A stretch of DNA of 64,000 nt from Populus alba (GCF_005239225.2 NC_133301.1:8680318-8744317); one strand, 5' to 3'. Positions 1 through 17,589 are shown, counted from the stretch's first letter. The notes: generated from the letters alone by a model not told the origin. Program-made: numbers and translations.

Positions 1-1619
1 CAAAAATTTTAATTAATATATAGTTTTAATAAAACATTGACCATGAATATTTTAAAAATAATGCTCTGATATAATAAAAATCTCATAATTATTATTATTA
101 TTATTATTGCGAAACATTTCATCTTAATAATTTTATCTTTTCTCTAAATTCATTAATAAAATATTAGATTTATTATTAAAATATTTGATGAATATTAAAA
201 AATAAATATATTTATATAAACAAGAAAATGTAATAAATAACATACGACTAACTACATTCTTCCCACATGCCTCCTAGTTTTGTGCGCTTACAATGAATAT
301 TGAGCTGGCTTCCTCACACCCTTAATTGATGGGCAAGTGTCGAAGCTGTTCCATACCAAATTAATGCAATTGCTGTCTCTTGCATGATTGGCAATTTCCA
401 TGTGTCATGAACAGGCCACTTCTCCTCTCTGGCCCAGATCTCAGATTATTCTTACCTGCCACATAATTATTGCTTGGAGATCACTTACCTGGTATGGTAT
501 ATATTTGGTTATTTAGATGATAATGATGATTTATTTTAAGATTAATATAAATATATATATTTTAATTAATTTTATTGGTTATAAAATTAATGATTATGTA
601 AGATTTTAATGGTTTTAAAGTTTATGAGATGTAAATTAATTAATTTTTATAAAGCAAATTAATTTTATTGATTATAAAATTAATAATTATATAAGTTTTT
701 AGTGGTTTTGAAATTTATAAGATTTAAATTAATGATCTCTATAAAACAAATTCAACATATGATGAGTTGAGTTATATTTCTAAAAATTTGATGATTTTAT
801 TTTATTTGACAGTAAGGAATGTATTCATGTTAGCTTGTGCACTAATGATGCCAAGTTTCTTTGTTAAATGATTTTATGAACGCATCCTCGTGTGGGCTTA
901 ATGCATTCAGAAAAAAAAATAAAAAAAAATTATATTTTCCTCTGAAATCGGTAAGATATCATTAGTTTTGTGGAGCATGCAGTAGCATAAATTAATATTA
1001 TCCCAATTAGATATGCTTAGTCCTTCGGACAACAACGACGAGGACGATCTTACATGTAAATAGTGTTAAGAGATTAGGGCTAGTCTAAGGTATTATTTCT
1101 GATTTTGTAATGATTCGTTCATTATTTATATTGATCTCTGGCATCATAAAATCCACATCCAAGCTGTAAGAAATCACATGAGATAGCTTTCGGAGCAAAT
1201 AATAAATAAATAAATAAAAACTCGCTCTTTCGGCAACATGTTTCGTATTATTAACGAATGAATGCCTTCAATCGGCAAGAAGAGGAGGGATCCACGCCAT
1301 CGCCTTCAAGCACCTAATCAAATCTGGACAAGGAGCTGCTTCTCCGACATAAGGACCAGTGACCGACCAGGCCTGTCGGATAGCAGCAGTAATAATAATA
1401 ATATTGATGAGAGAGAGGATCAAGAAAAGGACAATGGAGAGGGCAATTTTGTTGCGTCAAAGGGACTCTTTCTTTAAGAATGTGTTTCCCTTTCAGGGAC
1501 TCTTGGCTGTTCCTTTCCGGTGAAGTGTTGATGGAGCATTTACATGAAAGTTGAAGTTCACCATTGAGACAATTTTGGTGGATCCCGTTCTAAATATCAA
1601 AAAAATCTATAATCGTAGT
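1..1619. other. Gene-free AT-rich spacer
   Basis: This stretch is mostly AT-rich, with an ATT microsatellite near 90-110 and no recognisable protein. A patch of more balanced composition at about 1020-1560 carries a 71-codon open frame (1262-1477, plus) that is rich in Arg, Asp and Ser and has a poly-Asn run. It matches no family I know. It has no visible neighbouring exon, so I do not call it a gene. The patch could be promoter or degraded unique sequence. Confidence 0.5.
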
Positions 1620-1624
1620 TGATG

Positions 1625-2050
1625 ATTAGAAGTTTGGTTTTGGTTATTTTTTAAAATATTTTTTATTTGAAAATAAATTATAATAATATTTTTTATTTTT
1701 TAAAAATTTATTTTTAATATCAACATATTGAAATTATCTAAAAATAATTTAAAACAAAAACTAATTAAACAAAGAAAAAGTTGAAATTCAATTTCAAACT
1801 TTATAAAAAAAGAGGGGCAAATGAGACAATGGCAGGTGAAGTCTCTATTTGAAAATATATTTGTAGTTTCTTTTCAAAGTGTTTTTCACTCGGAAATAAA
1901 TTAAAATAATATTTTTTTATTTTAAAAAAATTATTTTTAACATCAACACATCAAAATAATTTGAAAATATAAAAAAAATATATTAATTTAGAGTGAAGAA
2001 AAAAATAAAAAAATTAATTTTTTTTTAAAATATTTTTAAAACACAAAAAT
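1625..2050 (+). repeat. Two adjacent copies of an AT-rich MITE-like family
   Basis: Two degenerate copies lie head to tail at about 1630-1790 and 1855-2050. Each has the same internal order: a TTTTCAAAGTG..TTTTCACTC or TTTTTTATTTGAAAATA block, then an A/T block, then CATCAACACATCAAAATAA or a variant. Other copies occur at 4185-4330, 10940-11265 (reverse), 11620-11800, 22942-23147 and 25370-25710. The copy at 22942-23147 keeps both ends and anchors the family. No coding capacity is seen. Confidence 0.6.
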
Positions 2051-2819
2051 AATCAGCTGAAATTATTGTAGGGTGCCTGTAAGAAAGAAATTAATGGAGA
2101 AGCTTAATGAAATCTCGAGAAAAGAGAAACATTTATAATATTTATAGTGGGCAATGTTTCATAAAAAGAAAATAAAAGAAATGTAGGGAAGCGAGCGTCC
2201 ACCCACCGAGCAAGGAATGAGAATGACACGTCGGCACTATGCTGGTGATTTTAGTGACATTGCCATGCCGCCCTCCGTTCCTCCCTCGTTTCTATTTGGT
2301 TTGTTGGAGAATAATGCTCGAAGGATTACAGCTTCGAGATGATGCAAGAGCCCCCTAGGCTGGGCTAGGCTTGGCTAGGCTAGGCTAGGCTACATGTGTA
2401 ATGTTTTGCACTTTTCTAGAGGGGAGAGGAGTGCCCATGTGCATGCTCCGAATAGATCGACAATAAAATAGGTATTAACACAACCCATTAAACTAAACCA
2501 CCACTTTAACCGAGGCTAAAACAACATACAAAAATATTCATCACGACGACACCGTTTACTGAAATAGTATAATTATGATTTCACTTTTCACACTAAAAAT
2601 TTTTAAAGTGGCTTTCCAGACATTATTATTAAATTTATTGAAAACAAATAATTTTTTTTACATTTCAAAAGCACAATAAAATAACCCCATGAAAGAAAAA
2701 AAAATAGATAATTTGATATTTTTATAATGGTTTTATTTTTGTTATTATCATTTTAGACAAGGAATAATTTGATATTTGATAAATATAAAAATAAAATCAA
2801 AATACATTTAAAAGCAAGT
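2051..2819. other. Intergenic spacer with GGCTA microsatellite
   Basis: No gene is seen. A patch at 2190-2450 has more even composition and includes a short run of GGCTA-type units (about 2357-2392). The rest is AT-rich and featureless. Confidence 0.45.
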
Positions 2820-3720
2820 TTATCTCTTCTCCCTGAAAATTATATATTGACCCTTTTTTATGTTGGTATTTAAACTTCAATTTTTATTTTTTTTATTTCT
2901 ATTTATTTTTTTCTTGATTCTTTTGAAAAAGTTTTTTTAGTTTTCAATATCATCCTTCAATCCAAAATTATAATATTATTTTTTTCAATTTGATTCTCAT
3001 TATTTTGATTTCTAATATCTTTTCTTGGCTCTTTTGTAAAAGTTTTATTTATTTTCAATTTTATTATTCAATTCAAATTTTTTTTATTTTTCTTTTAAAT
3101 TTCATCCTTCAATCAAAATTTATTTTTAATTTTTATGTCAATTTTAATCCTCATTCTTTTGTTTTTTTCTTGGTTCTTTATTAAATTGATTTTTGTATGT
3201 AATTTCACCATTCAATCAAATATAAAATTTATTTTGTATTTCAATTTTGATCTTTATTTATTTAATTGCTATTTTTTGCTTTGAATCCTTTTATATAATT
3301 AAAATTTTAAAGAAATTAGCATTCAATATTTGATTGATTAGGAATTGAGCTTCATGATTTTTCCAGATAAGGTGCTTTAGGTTTAATGTCCTGGGTTATA
3401 AATTTAAAAATTTAACATGAGTTGAAAGTTTTATTTTGAAAAAGTGGGCCTTATAATTTTTCCTTACTTTATTTCTAATGGGTTTTATGATCTCGTGATT
3501 TGGGCATCGGGTTTGGCCAAATTCTCGGGTTGGCTCAGCCCCGATTAAGGTTATAGGTTTGTCATGCTAACTCAAGTTGACAAAAGCTGATTTGTTTAGG
3601 TTTTTTTTAACTGATTTTATCTTGTCGTATTTAATAGACTGTGAATTGAGCTATATTTTTTATTTCTTTTTAGAAAATTATTTTTCCCGCAGGTTATAGT
3701 AATCATTGTTTTAGAAAAAA
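2820..3720 (+). repeat. T-rich dispersed repeat, forward copy
   Basis: A long T-rich tract made of degenerate sub-units of the type 'catccttcaat..aaatttattttt..tcaatttgatt', followed by a more complex end around 3300-3720. The same text appears reversed at 5140-5660, 7265-7480 and 14440-14880, and forward again at 57780-58260. It behaves as a dispersed, internally repetitive non-coding family. The 64-codon open frame at 2990-3184 is low-complexity T-rich sequence and not a gene. Confidence 0.5.
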
Positions 3721-4184
3721 TGATTCATTTATTATCATTTTTTTTATTATCTTATTAAAATAAAATTAATTTAATTGGCTTAATCAATTCTATAATTCAA
3801 GTCATAAAATATTTTTGTTTTTCAAAATGTGCTTGCAACATTTATATATATTATTTTTTTATAAAAAATAATTCAATCCCACAACAAATGGCAAACACGA
3901 AGTTAGATATAAACTAAACATGTATAGATGCAACTTCCATGTGTTTGTATTTTTATGGTCAATTTATGGCATGATTTTGATTTTGATTTTGATTTCTATT
4001 TTTCAGATTACGGAAACCGTGCCCTATTTAAGCCTGCCTCTGCAATTAGGATACTGTCTTCTAGGACTACGCAGGCTGATGAGGCTGATGATGGCTTAGC
4101 TTAAAATTCAGACATGATATTTAAGATTGGGCCCAAAGCATCAAACAGCAATTGTCAGCATCAGGTTTATACCATTAAAAATGT

Positions 4185-4330
4185 AGTAGTATTATTTTTT
4201 AAAATATTTTTTATTTGAAATTATATTAAAATAATATTTTTTTAATTTTTAAAAATTATTTTTAACACCAGCATATCAAAATAATTTAAAAATATTAAAA
4301 ATATATTAATTTTAAAAAAAAATTAATATA
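4185..4330 (+). repeat. AT-rich MITE-like copy
   Basis: Internal part of the same MITE-like family as at 1625-2050, including the 'caccagcatatcaaaataat' variant of the CATCAACACATC motif. The ends are not clear. Confidence 0.5.
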
Positions 4331-5139
4331 GGTATTGTACCCTAAATTTATAATAGAAGTTACACCACATACGATTTAGCAATAAAAACTATAGAAGAAA
4401 AAAACACCCTTTTTTTTCGTATTGTACCCTGAACTTATAGGTCTTTGTCAGTTATTTACTTTTATTCGTTTTTTAATATGTTTAGTTAAATCTTGTATTA
4501 GCATTAGTTGTTGTTTCAGATTTACTTAATTTTTGACATGTATAAATTACAACTAATAATATCTACCTATTTTAAATATATTTTCTAAGAGGATTATTTA
4601 AATAAATTGAAAAACAATCTAGAAAAAAAAGATAATTGAATAAATTTAAGGAATATAATGGTTAATTGGCCAAATAAAGAACACAAGATTCGAAATAAGT
4701 AATTGTTATAAATTTAGAGATTGTCTCATTTTTATTTATCTTGTTATCTCAATAAAAAAAAAATTAGATTCTAATATAAACTCTATTATACCAAACACGA
4801 ACATGCTATTATCGATTCCATAAAATTCTTTCAAAGATGCTAAAGTATTTAGCTTTTAGACTCGATCATATTCTTTATACACACACATATAATTTTAATA
4901 GTCAAATACTAGATTTCTTACTTGTGCTTTGCCAAAAAAATTCTGAACATAAAAAAAAAATATTAGTGTAAAAAGCAATCCAAGTTCTAAGTCATGGGTC
5001 CAATTAGTAATTAAGATAATATGAAAATAAAAATACAGCAATAAAAAAAGTAAAAAATAATATATATAAACTAAAAAAAAAAGCACATGGTCGAGTCTAA
5101 AAGAAAATGTTGACAAGTAAAACTTGAAAAAACCAAAAA
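4331..5139. other. AT-rich spacer
   Basis: Nothing recognisable. The reverse-strand open frame at 4895-5116 is low-complexity Phe/Tyr/Leu-rich translation of AT-rich DNA and is not supported as a gene. Confidence 0.5.
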
Positions 5140-5660
5140 AACAACAACAAAAGGAATGAGAAAAACATTGAGAGAGAAAAAAATGAGATTTGAAAAAAAA
5201 ATTAAAACCGATTCCAAATAGAATAAATAAAAATTAAAAGAATAAGTATCAAATTTAAAAAAATAAAAAAATTATAAGAGATGAAATTAAAAAATATTTG
5301 TAATTTAATAGGTTAAAAAATAGCAGGATGAAATTAAAAAAAATAAAATTGTAAAGGGTTAATTCAATAGAATAAAATCACAAAAAAGTAATAATAATAA
5401 CCCTCCAAAAATAGATAGAAAATATATATATAAAAAAATCAGCCTAAAAAAAAAGAAAAAAACAAGTAAACTTAGACTAACATTTTAAACTAAATCTAAT
5501 ATTTAAAATTCACAACATGTGAAATTCTGGACCCGAGTTTAATCCAGAAGCTCAATTATCAATAAATTTAATTTTGAAGGAAAAAATTATGAAAAAAAAA
5601 TTAATAAATAAACTTGCAAAAAAAAAATTAATAAAAGGACAAAAACATCCCCAAGTCAAA
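5140..5660 (-). repeat. T-rich dispersed repeat, inverted copy
   Basis: Reverse-orientation relative of the tract at 2820-3720. It is A-rich on the plus strand with recurring 'gatgaaattaaaaaa' sub-units and ends in the same complex tail. Together with 2820-3720 it could form a large imperfect inverted repeat about 1.4 kb apart. Confidence 0.45.
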
Positions 5661-6645
5661 AGCTTTAGAGTTATTTATTTTAAGGCTAAATTTGTAATTA
5701 TATTATACATTAAAAACAATTAATAAATGTAACCTCGTGCAATAAGTAAAATACATTTACACCATGATAAAAAGACAATATAATCCTTAAAGCTTGGTTG
5801 ATTTTATTTTTTTTCTAAAAACAAATCAGTAATTACACTATTACAAATAATGAATAGCAAAACGTGTCTTGTGATACAGTAACTTCAATGTTAGACTTCG
5901 GTTTTTTTTTTTTTTTCCTAATTATTTTACTTTAATTTTTAATTATTGATATGCTTTCCTTTAGGCATGCATAGCAAAGACAAGCGGACCTAATCTCTCA
6001 CGGCTCGTGTTCTTTCTCCCCTCCTCCATGACTTCTGCACAGAAACCAATAGCTGAAAACACACATCTCTTCCTCGTTTCAAAAAGTAATCGCTAATAAA
6101 TTTGCATGTTTTTGGACATTTTACAAGGTAAAGACAAATGGTGAACAAGCTCAGTCGCTTGCTCTGTGGCTTGCGATATCAATACTTATCCTCAAAAGAT
6201 GAGCACAATGCTAAAAAAGCTAATAGCTTATTTATCGAATGAAGCTTTAGGATGATTACCACTTCTGAAACATCTAATTTATCTCCCAGCTTCATATGGC
6301 AGAATGTAGCAGCCAACAACCAGAAATCCTATCATTTTGAGATGTTTTCCGAATAAAATAGAATGCTGAGCAACTTCCAAGTAAACTAAAAAGACAAGAG
6401 AGCATGAAGACACCGAGCAACAGAGCTCGCCGTCAAGAGTTCTTAGTTGCATGCATGTCAGAAAATTCCTTGCAACCCTTTCTGAAACAAGGATCAAAAT
6501 TGAGCACGCAAAACCATATTTAAACAAAATTATACCAATATGTGACTTTCGGGTCTTGGTAACAATTAGTTTTGACAATTTGGAAGCTATAAGATGTACC
6601 ATTTTCATGGTATCAAGGCTTCCATGATAGCCGCTATTTCCTTCC

Positions 6646-10705
<4,060 letters not shown>

Positions 10706-10929
10706 AAAATTGATATTCTTCTCGCTAGGTGCACACCGTTTTTTAGGGAGTGTATATTTAGGGCAACGTCGTTATACAAGAGGAGGCCTCGCTACTACGT
10801 TCTAGGTCTTCTTGTTGCCTCCTGATTTTTTAAAGGAAAAAAGAAAACAGTAGTTAAGTTGCCTAGTTGCTGTCCTGGTAAAGGCTTCTAGGCGGGTTTA
10901 GGGTTTTTTCTTTTTTGGCGTTGCAATTG

Positions 10930-11265
10930 AACTTATTTTTTTTATTTTTTTATTTTAAATTATTTTTTATATTTTATTATTATTTAGATGTGTTAATATT
11001 AAAAAAAATTAAAAAAATAAAAAATATTATTTTAATACTTTTTCATACAAAAAAGTATTTTAAAACGCACTTTTTATCATATTTCTAAATAAGCATTTAT
11101 TTTGATCAATCAACCCTTTTGTAAATGCTTTTTAAGTTGTTTTGTAATTGAAAAAAATATTAAAATGATGTATTTTTATTTTTTTATATAATTTTAATAT
11201 ATTAATATTAAAAAATATATTTTAATATATTTTTCAATGAAAAATATTTTTGCAAAAGCACCCTA
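10930..11265 (-). repeat. Two AT-rich MITE-like copies upstream of PRMT6
   Basis: Two reverse-orientation copies of the family described at 1625-2050 (about 10935-11090 and 11120-11265) begin some 225 bases upstream of the PRMT6 start codon. Another copy, in forward orientation, lies at 11620-11800. They may cap the upstream regulatory region. Confidence 0.5.
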
Positions 11266-11619
11266 ACTCACATTACGAAATATATATTTAGAAGGTTATT
11301 ACTTTACAACATTTGCAAGTCAGATTAATTTTTTTATCATAATAAAAAAAATATTCAGGTCATAGAAAATTAGTTGATATTATTATTAAATATGATCTAT
11401 CGAGTCAACTTTAAAATCTTTCAATCTAACTCTTTACTTAGCATAGATTTAAAATTAAACTGAGTAGAAATTGACTCGATATAACTTAGTTAACTTGACT
11501 TATTAAAAATAACTTAAATAATTATTAAATATAAAATTTAAGAATGAAATTATAAAAATGAAATGAAAAGAAAAAAAATAAAGAATAGTTTCATCATTCA
11601 TTTAAGTAATGTTTGAGAA

Positions 11620-11800
11620 TACGATAATTATTATTTTTTAAAGTATTTTTTGTTTGAAAATATATTAAAATAATATTTTTTTTATTTTAAAAAAATTATT
11701 TTTAACATCTATACAACAAAGTAATCTGAAAAAACTAGAAAAAAAATTAATTTTAAAAAATAAATAAATTTATTTAAAAAAAAATATTTAACAAAAAAAA
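11620..11800 (+). repeat. AT-rich MITE-like copy
   Basis: Starts with a GTTTGAGAATACG-like end and continues with the family's AAAGTATTTTTTGTTTGAAA and 'aacatctatacaacaaagtaat' blocks. The far end runs into poly-A. Confidence 0.5.
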
Positions 11801-12040
11801 AAAAAAAAAACAGTCTACTGAGGAGGCTAATATAACAATGCTCTGTTAAGTTTCAATGTCTTTCATTAACACCAAGCATTGTTCATTATTACTCACAAAA
11901 TACTATTATTTTTTGTCATCTTTTGCATTTTTTTCACTTTACTCTTGTAATTTGCAGCATTTATGATATAATAGAATATGATGGTTTCCTCCTTGTAATT
12001 TCACTTTACTCGTAATTTGTCATCTTTTGCATTGAAAGTT

Positions 12041-12169
12041 AAGCTTAGAAGCGCATGCGCTTGAAAGTCTTTTTACCGTGGAAAGACCAGACACGTGGCC
12101 CCGTGGGTATAGCATTCCAGGCCTAGGAACTCTTGGGCTGTCTTTTCAAGCTCATGCGCTTCTAAGCTT
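12041..12169. repeat. 129-bp hairpin element with 27-bp inverted ends
   Basis: The left arm 12041-12067 (AAGCTTAGAAGCGCATG, then CGCTTGAAAG) is matched by the reverse complement of 12143-12169 with one mismatch in the first 23 bases. The left arm itself contains a 14-bp palindrome, AAGCGCATGCGCTT. The loop of about 75 bp is GC-richer than its surroundings and has a G-box-like ACACGTGGC (about 12091) and a small inner hairpin GTCTTT..AAAGAC. A related direct duplication, TTTGTCATCTTTTGCATT, occurs just outside (about 11915 and 12015). It looks like a miniature terminal-inverted-repeat element or a foldback. No clear target duplication was found. Confidence 0.7.
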
Positions 12170-14249
12170 TATTCTTTTGACGCAGCACTCTTTTTATTTT
12201 ATTTTTTTGTAATATCTTATAATAGAATTATTTTAAAATAAAATTATTACAATGTTATTTAGAAAATCATCTGATTATATCATGCTTTTCAATAATATTA
12301 AAGGTTTTTATAGTAATATTAGCATTTACTACATGTAAAATTATTTATAAATCTAATATGCTATTAAAAAAAACAATTGTTCATTATGAAAAAATTTTAA
12401 TATAATTTTATCAAATTAATTTTATTTTTATTCTTTCATAAAATTGTGTAAAAATTATCACCACGTGAGTTTTTTTTATTTTTATTTCATTTTATTGTTT
12501 AGATGATGATAATTTTTATTGAAAATATCATGCTCTTTATAAAAAAAAAACACATGTTTTTGTAAAACAATACATGAATAAGGAAAGGAGGTTTTGACTA
12601 AGATTTATCCTTAATTTAAATTATTTGAATTGCGTTAAGTTTTGATTTAAAAAATCACGTTGCTGAAAAAAAAAAAAAAGAGACATATTTATGACAAGAA
12701 AAATAAGAAATGCATGGATAAGAAAAGGAAATTTCAACAACAAAAATTATATTTTTGTATAGAATTTAAATTATTTAATTTCTTACAAATAATGATTCTT
12801 ATTAAGGGAGTAAATTAAGTGAAGAATTGTAAGGGAAATCAGACAAAAATTGCTTGGAAGGTGGGGGGAATCGAGAGATCATATTTTTAGAGATAGAAAA
12901 ACAAGAACTTGAAAAGAAAAGGAGAAGAAAGTTGCAAGGAATTCCTTATTTTTGTTCCAAATCATTGGGTAAAGTTTTCTAACAATACAATTTCTTGTTA
13001 ATTTGTGTTCCATGCTTGGGGAGAAGAAATACACAATTTTTCAATGTTGGTGGTTTTTAGTAATTTGAGGGAATAGGTGTTTTGATGATAAATGCTACAA
13101 TAAAAAAGAATTAAATTATTAGATAGAGTAAGATACTGGGAAAAAATTGAAGAAAATTCATGGATATCCCTAAATCTAGGACCGATAACAAGAGGGGATT
13201 TTGGAAAAGAAAAAATTAAGCTATTGTTTTTATTTTATTTTATTATGATGTATATGTATGAGATATATAATTTGAGATAAATATTTATTTTGAAAATATA
13301 ATGGGTGTTATAGGACCATGAAGGGAACATAAGTTGTGTGTTATGGAAGTTAAAGGAAAAGGTATTGAGTTGTGAGATTTATGAAATTTTGTGGGATAGG
13401 AGTTAGATTAAGTAGAATTGGATTAAAAAATGAAGAATAATCATGGAATGGTTATTAGGCTTAAGGTCTGCCATGAGTAAAGTAAGGGAAATGGAATAAG
13501 TGAATGGAAATTGATGTAATTATGTGTTAGTTGATAAAATTATATGAGAAGTAAGCTGTGAGATTGATATTAGGGTTGAGTATTTGAGTCATGTTATTTG
13601 ACTTTATTAAGAAACATGGTTTTATAATATGAAAGTTAAAGAAAGATTTTATATTTTACGGTGTAATTACTAAATTGGATATATATGTGCGCGCGTGCAA
13701 CATTTATAAAATAATGTTTAGAATATAAATTGTTAAATGTCTTGACAAAGTTATGAAAGTATAGCAAAGGTTTACTAAGTGGTTGATTTAATTGTTTAAA
13801 TTGTAACATTATTGATATTTATATTGGGTATAATTTGAAAATTGATTAACATGAAGTAGGAAAGTAAAATAGGAAAATTGTGAATAAATGGTACATGGAA
13901 AAAAAAAATGTTGTAATGTAAAATCATGCATAAATTATTATAAATGTGCTAAATTTAATGAATAAGAATGAAGTTGAAAATTGATGGATGTAAGTATGGG
14001 GTGAGGTGTTGGAAAATATTTGTGTGAAGTTTATAATCTTAGTATTAAAACATAAAGGAGGAATGATGGAACATAAAGACTTGGTATGGAAATTAACCTT
14101 AAGCTTGGGAATTTTATGGCCATATATGGATGACGTGGAGATAAAATAAATGCTATGCATATGCACTAAATAAGATTGTGTGGATATATGAGTGTATGGC
14201 TAATTATTATGATATTATGTTGACTAAGTGTCAAGAAAGTTTAGAAATT
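12170..14249. other. AT-rich spacer, possible degraded LTR sequence
   Basis: No gene is recognised. From about 12840 the text is A/G-rich on the plus strand (GAAATTGAAG, GGAAATGGAAT types), as in the leader or LTR regions of old plant retrotransposons. No termini can be defined. An open frame on the minus strand (13924-14166) has no family resemblance. Confidence 0.4.
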
Positions 14250-14252
14250 TCA

Positions 14253-14813
14253 GGCCCGTTTGTTTGCTGGAAAGTAGTTTTTTTAAAAAAATAAATTTCG
14301 GGGAAAGTGAATTCCGAGAAAGTATTTTCCGATGTTTGGTAATGTAATGAAAAATAAGTTAGAAAATATTTTTCAGTATTTGGTAATGTCATGGAAAATA
14401 AGCTGGAAAATAACTTATTAATATTTTATTTTTCTCAAGCTTATTAAAATAATGAGGAACAAATCTTACAAATTAAAAGGTTGAATGAGAATGAAATTGA
14501 AAAAAATATATATAATTTTATAAATCATCTCAAATAAAATAAATAATAATCAAAATAATAGAGATCAAATCTAAAAAATTAAAAATTAAATAAAAGATGA
14601 AGAAATTAAAATAATTATAATAATCAACATTTCATAAATTATTTCAAATAAAATAAGTAACAATCAAAAGAATGAAGACCAAATTTGATAGATAAAAAAT
14701 TTCAATAAAAAAATAATAAGGAAAAAGCAAATAGCAATTATAAAAATAAGAACCAAAGTTAATATAAAAATTAAATTTTAAGAGATGAAATTGAAAAATA
14801 AATATTTAAAAAA

Positions 14814-14862
<49 letters not shown>

Positions 14863-15263
14863 TTGAGGATCAAATTTGATATAATCATCAAATAATGACA
14901 TTTCTAAACTTTTCACAACTTTCGAAAAGTATTTTCCACCCAAATTTTCCAGGAAAACACTTTCCTGAAAACTAAGCCAAATTTTTCTTTAACTGAAAAG
15001 TGTTTTCCGTTGACCAACTTTTCTAATGGCAAACAAACACAAGAAAGTTAGGAAAGTGATTTCCCGGAAACCACTTTTCATAAAACAAACACAACTAGGG
15101 AAAACACTTTCCTGAAAACCAAGATAAATTTTCCTTTGACTGAAAAGTGTTTTCCGTTAACCGGAAAGTGTTTTCCGTTGACCAACTTTTTAATAGCAAA
15201 CAAACACATAAAAGTTTGGAAAGTGGTTTTCTGGAAACTATTTTCTGGGAAACAAACATGGCC
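14253..15263. mobile_element. PIF/Harbinger-like MITE of 1 kb
   Basis: The termini are inverted: GGCCCGTTTGTTTGCTGG at 14253 and, read on the opposite strand from 15263, GGCCATGTTTGTTTCCCAG. The arms continue as imperfect inverted repeats rich in GGAAAGTAGTTTT and GAAAACCACTTTCC. TCA flanks both ends (14250-14252 and 15264-15266), a 3-bp target duplication of the size made by PIF/Harbinger elements, though TTA/TAA is their usual site. The interior is non-coding and includes a (TA)n tract at 14819-14858 and part of the T-rich dispersed family in reverse. The right arm is partly duplicated: the blocks ending near 15098 and near 15263 resemble each other. Confidence 0.7.
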
Positions 15264-17558
15264 TCAATGTAATTTATGCTAACTTAATGATTAGTTGTGA
15301 GTTTTGAAAAATTGAAAAATTAATTAAGATATTATATAATTAAACGGCTTGAATATCTTATATGAAAATAAGATTAGAAAAGATTTTATGGTAAGTAGAG
15401 TATAAAAAAATTATGCAAACAATATAGACAATATGGAAAGTATTGGCCTAAAAAAGATATTAAAAATAGGACTAAGTTACAAGGTTGTGAACGGTTTAAA
15501 ATGGAACAAATAATATTTAACTAAAAGAAGAAAAAAAAGGCTATTTAATGTTGTTATATAATTATATCAATATGAAGGTTATAAACCAAAGTTAATTGGA
15601 AACCTTAATGTAAGGAAATATTAAAAGGGTATTGTGTATAATTGTAAAACAAAATATTTAAATAGAAAGGTAATGGAAATATGAAATGAATTAATTAAAG
15701 AGCCTGGAAATTGAAGTAAAATGAAATGTGATATAAGATCTCTTGTTGTGAATTGAATAAGGATAATATGAATGCAAATTTAAAATTTTTGAAAATTATA
15801 AATTGATGTTAGCATCTCCTTTTTTATCAAGAGAGAGACCAATAACTAGACCCTCAATAGAAAGAGCTAGATTATTAGGAGGAGAAGGTAGGTGCTCTCG
15901 ATCTTGTTTTTATTTAAAACAAAGTTATTTTAAAACTTTTATAAGTGTGTTGTATCTAAAAAAAATAAGAACTTTCAAAGAAATACAATAGAAATTGATA
16001 AGCAGGCCATGTGAGTGAAGGCTATTGATCAGAAGTTGATAAGTTGACTATATGAGTGGAGGCTATCAAATAAAAATTGTTAAAAGGATTTCTTTTTTAA
16101 TTTTTAGGAATTTTTTGAAAATTGTTTTGAGGAAAATTGAATATTTTTTAATACCGAATATGTATCTTATAACATAAGTCTATGGCCAAATATTAAAAAA
16201 AATTATTAGAAAAATATATAAGGGACCATAATTTTTTTTAAATTAGTACTTGCAATCTTTTAAAGTTTTTAAGGGTTTGTTCGGTTAGATACACAAATAA
16301 AGACAAAATAAAACTAAAGGGCGTGTTTGCCAAACATGCTCTTAGCCTAAGGTCATAGACATTAAAAATGACTTAAGGGCAGGTTTGACAAACATACCCT
16401 AAAGATACAAACAAGGTCTTATTTCCATATTAAAATTTTGGCAAGCCAAACATGCCTTTAAGTTTTGGGCTAGGCTTGGCCCATCCATGTGGGCTAGCCT
16501 TATTGGTCCCAAGGCCCAAGCCTACGTATATAGGTTGAGCTCAAGCTGAACCCATTTTGGTTTGTTGGGACAACAAACAAACCAACTTGTTTTTTTTTTT
16601 TTAATGTGGGTTGGACTCGACCCAGTCATATAGGCTGGGCTGAGACATAGGTCTAACTTATATTTAGCCATCATTGGTTTGGCTAGAAAATGCTAGTGAT
16701 GTGAATTATTTATTCATGTTACTAACATGCTTTAACATACATTCTAAGAAGATAAAAAGCAGGGTAAGGCTTCCCTAGGCTAGATGGGGATGTTGGCTAG
16801 CTGGTGGAGCCTTAAACGTGGTGTGGTGGTTTGTTGGTAGAGCTCACGTTAGAGGTTGTTGTTGTTGAAGAAGTTGTAATAAGGAAGGAGACGTAGCTGT
16901 TGTTGGATGTGGTTGGTGTTGGAGTTCATGTTGCTGTCTTGAATGACTCATCCAAAGAAAAAACGTTGTTACTGGTGGTGTTTTTGTTGCTGTTGGTGGT
17001 GAGTTACCTAAATTGATGGCAGTGTTGTCATGGAAGGAAAAGAAAATGCTACCTAGATTGTGTCCCTTCCTAGAGGTCATGTGATGATCTTGCCCATTTA
17101 AGTGTATTTTTTGTTTTGTTTTACAAATATGAGAGGTTAATACAAGTTGTTGGTTATTCATAGTTTTTCATGCCTAAATTGCAATTCTATGCTATCAACT
17201 TAGTGATGCTTAACCATGTTTGTTTTAGCAAGTTTAGGGTTCAACTTCCCATGTTATTATATAATTATTTCATGTAAATTATATAACTTGTTATCTTTGG
17301 CTCTATATCAAAGTTTTACACGTGTGGATCTCTTTTGATTGTTTTTTGTAGGATTTGTGTGCTTAGTTCAATATTTATATATAAACAAAAAAAAAGATTT
17401 GAGAACAATTCTCACATTTGATACTAGTCCAATAAGTTTGGTTTAGTTATTTTGTTAGCATCAAATATGCTATATCCAAATATATTGTCACTTATGGTGA
17501 TTTATCAACCAATTCATTTAAAAATAATGATTTATTAGTTTCAAGCACGCGCGCGCAT

Positions 17559-17589
<31 letters not shown>

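Noticed and set aside
1262..1477. 71-codon open frame
   Set aside because: No recognised domain, no splice partner, no neighbouring gene signals; kept only as a note in the spacer entry.
6279..6608. 109-codon minus-strand frame just after the PRMT6 stop
   Set aside because: Lies in the probable 3' UTR; no domain and no splice link.
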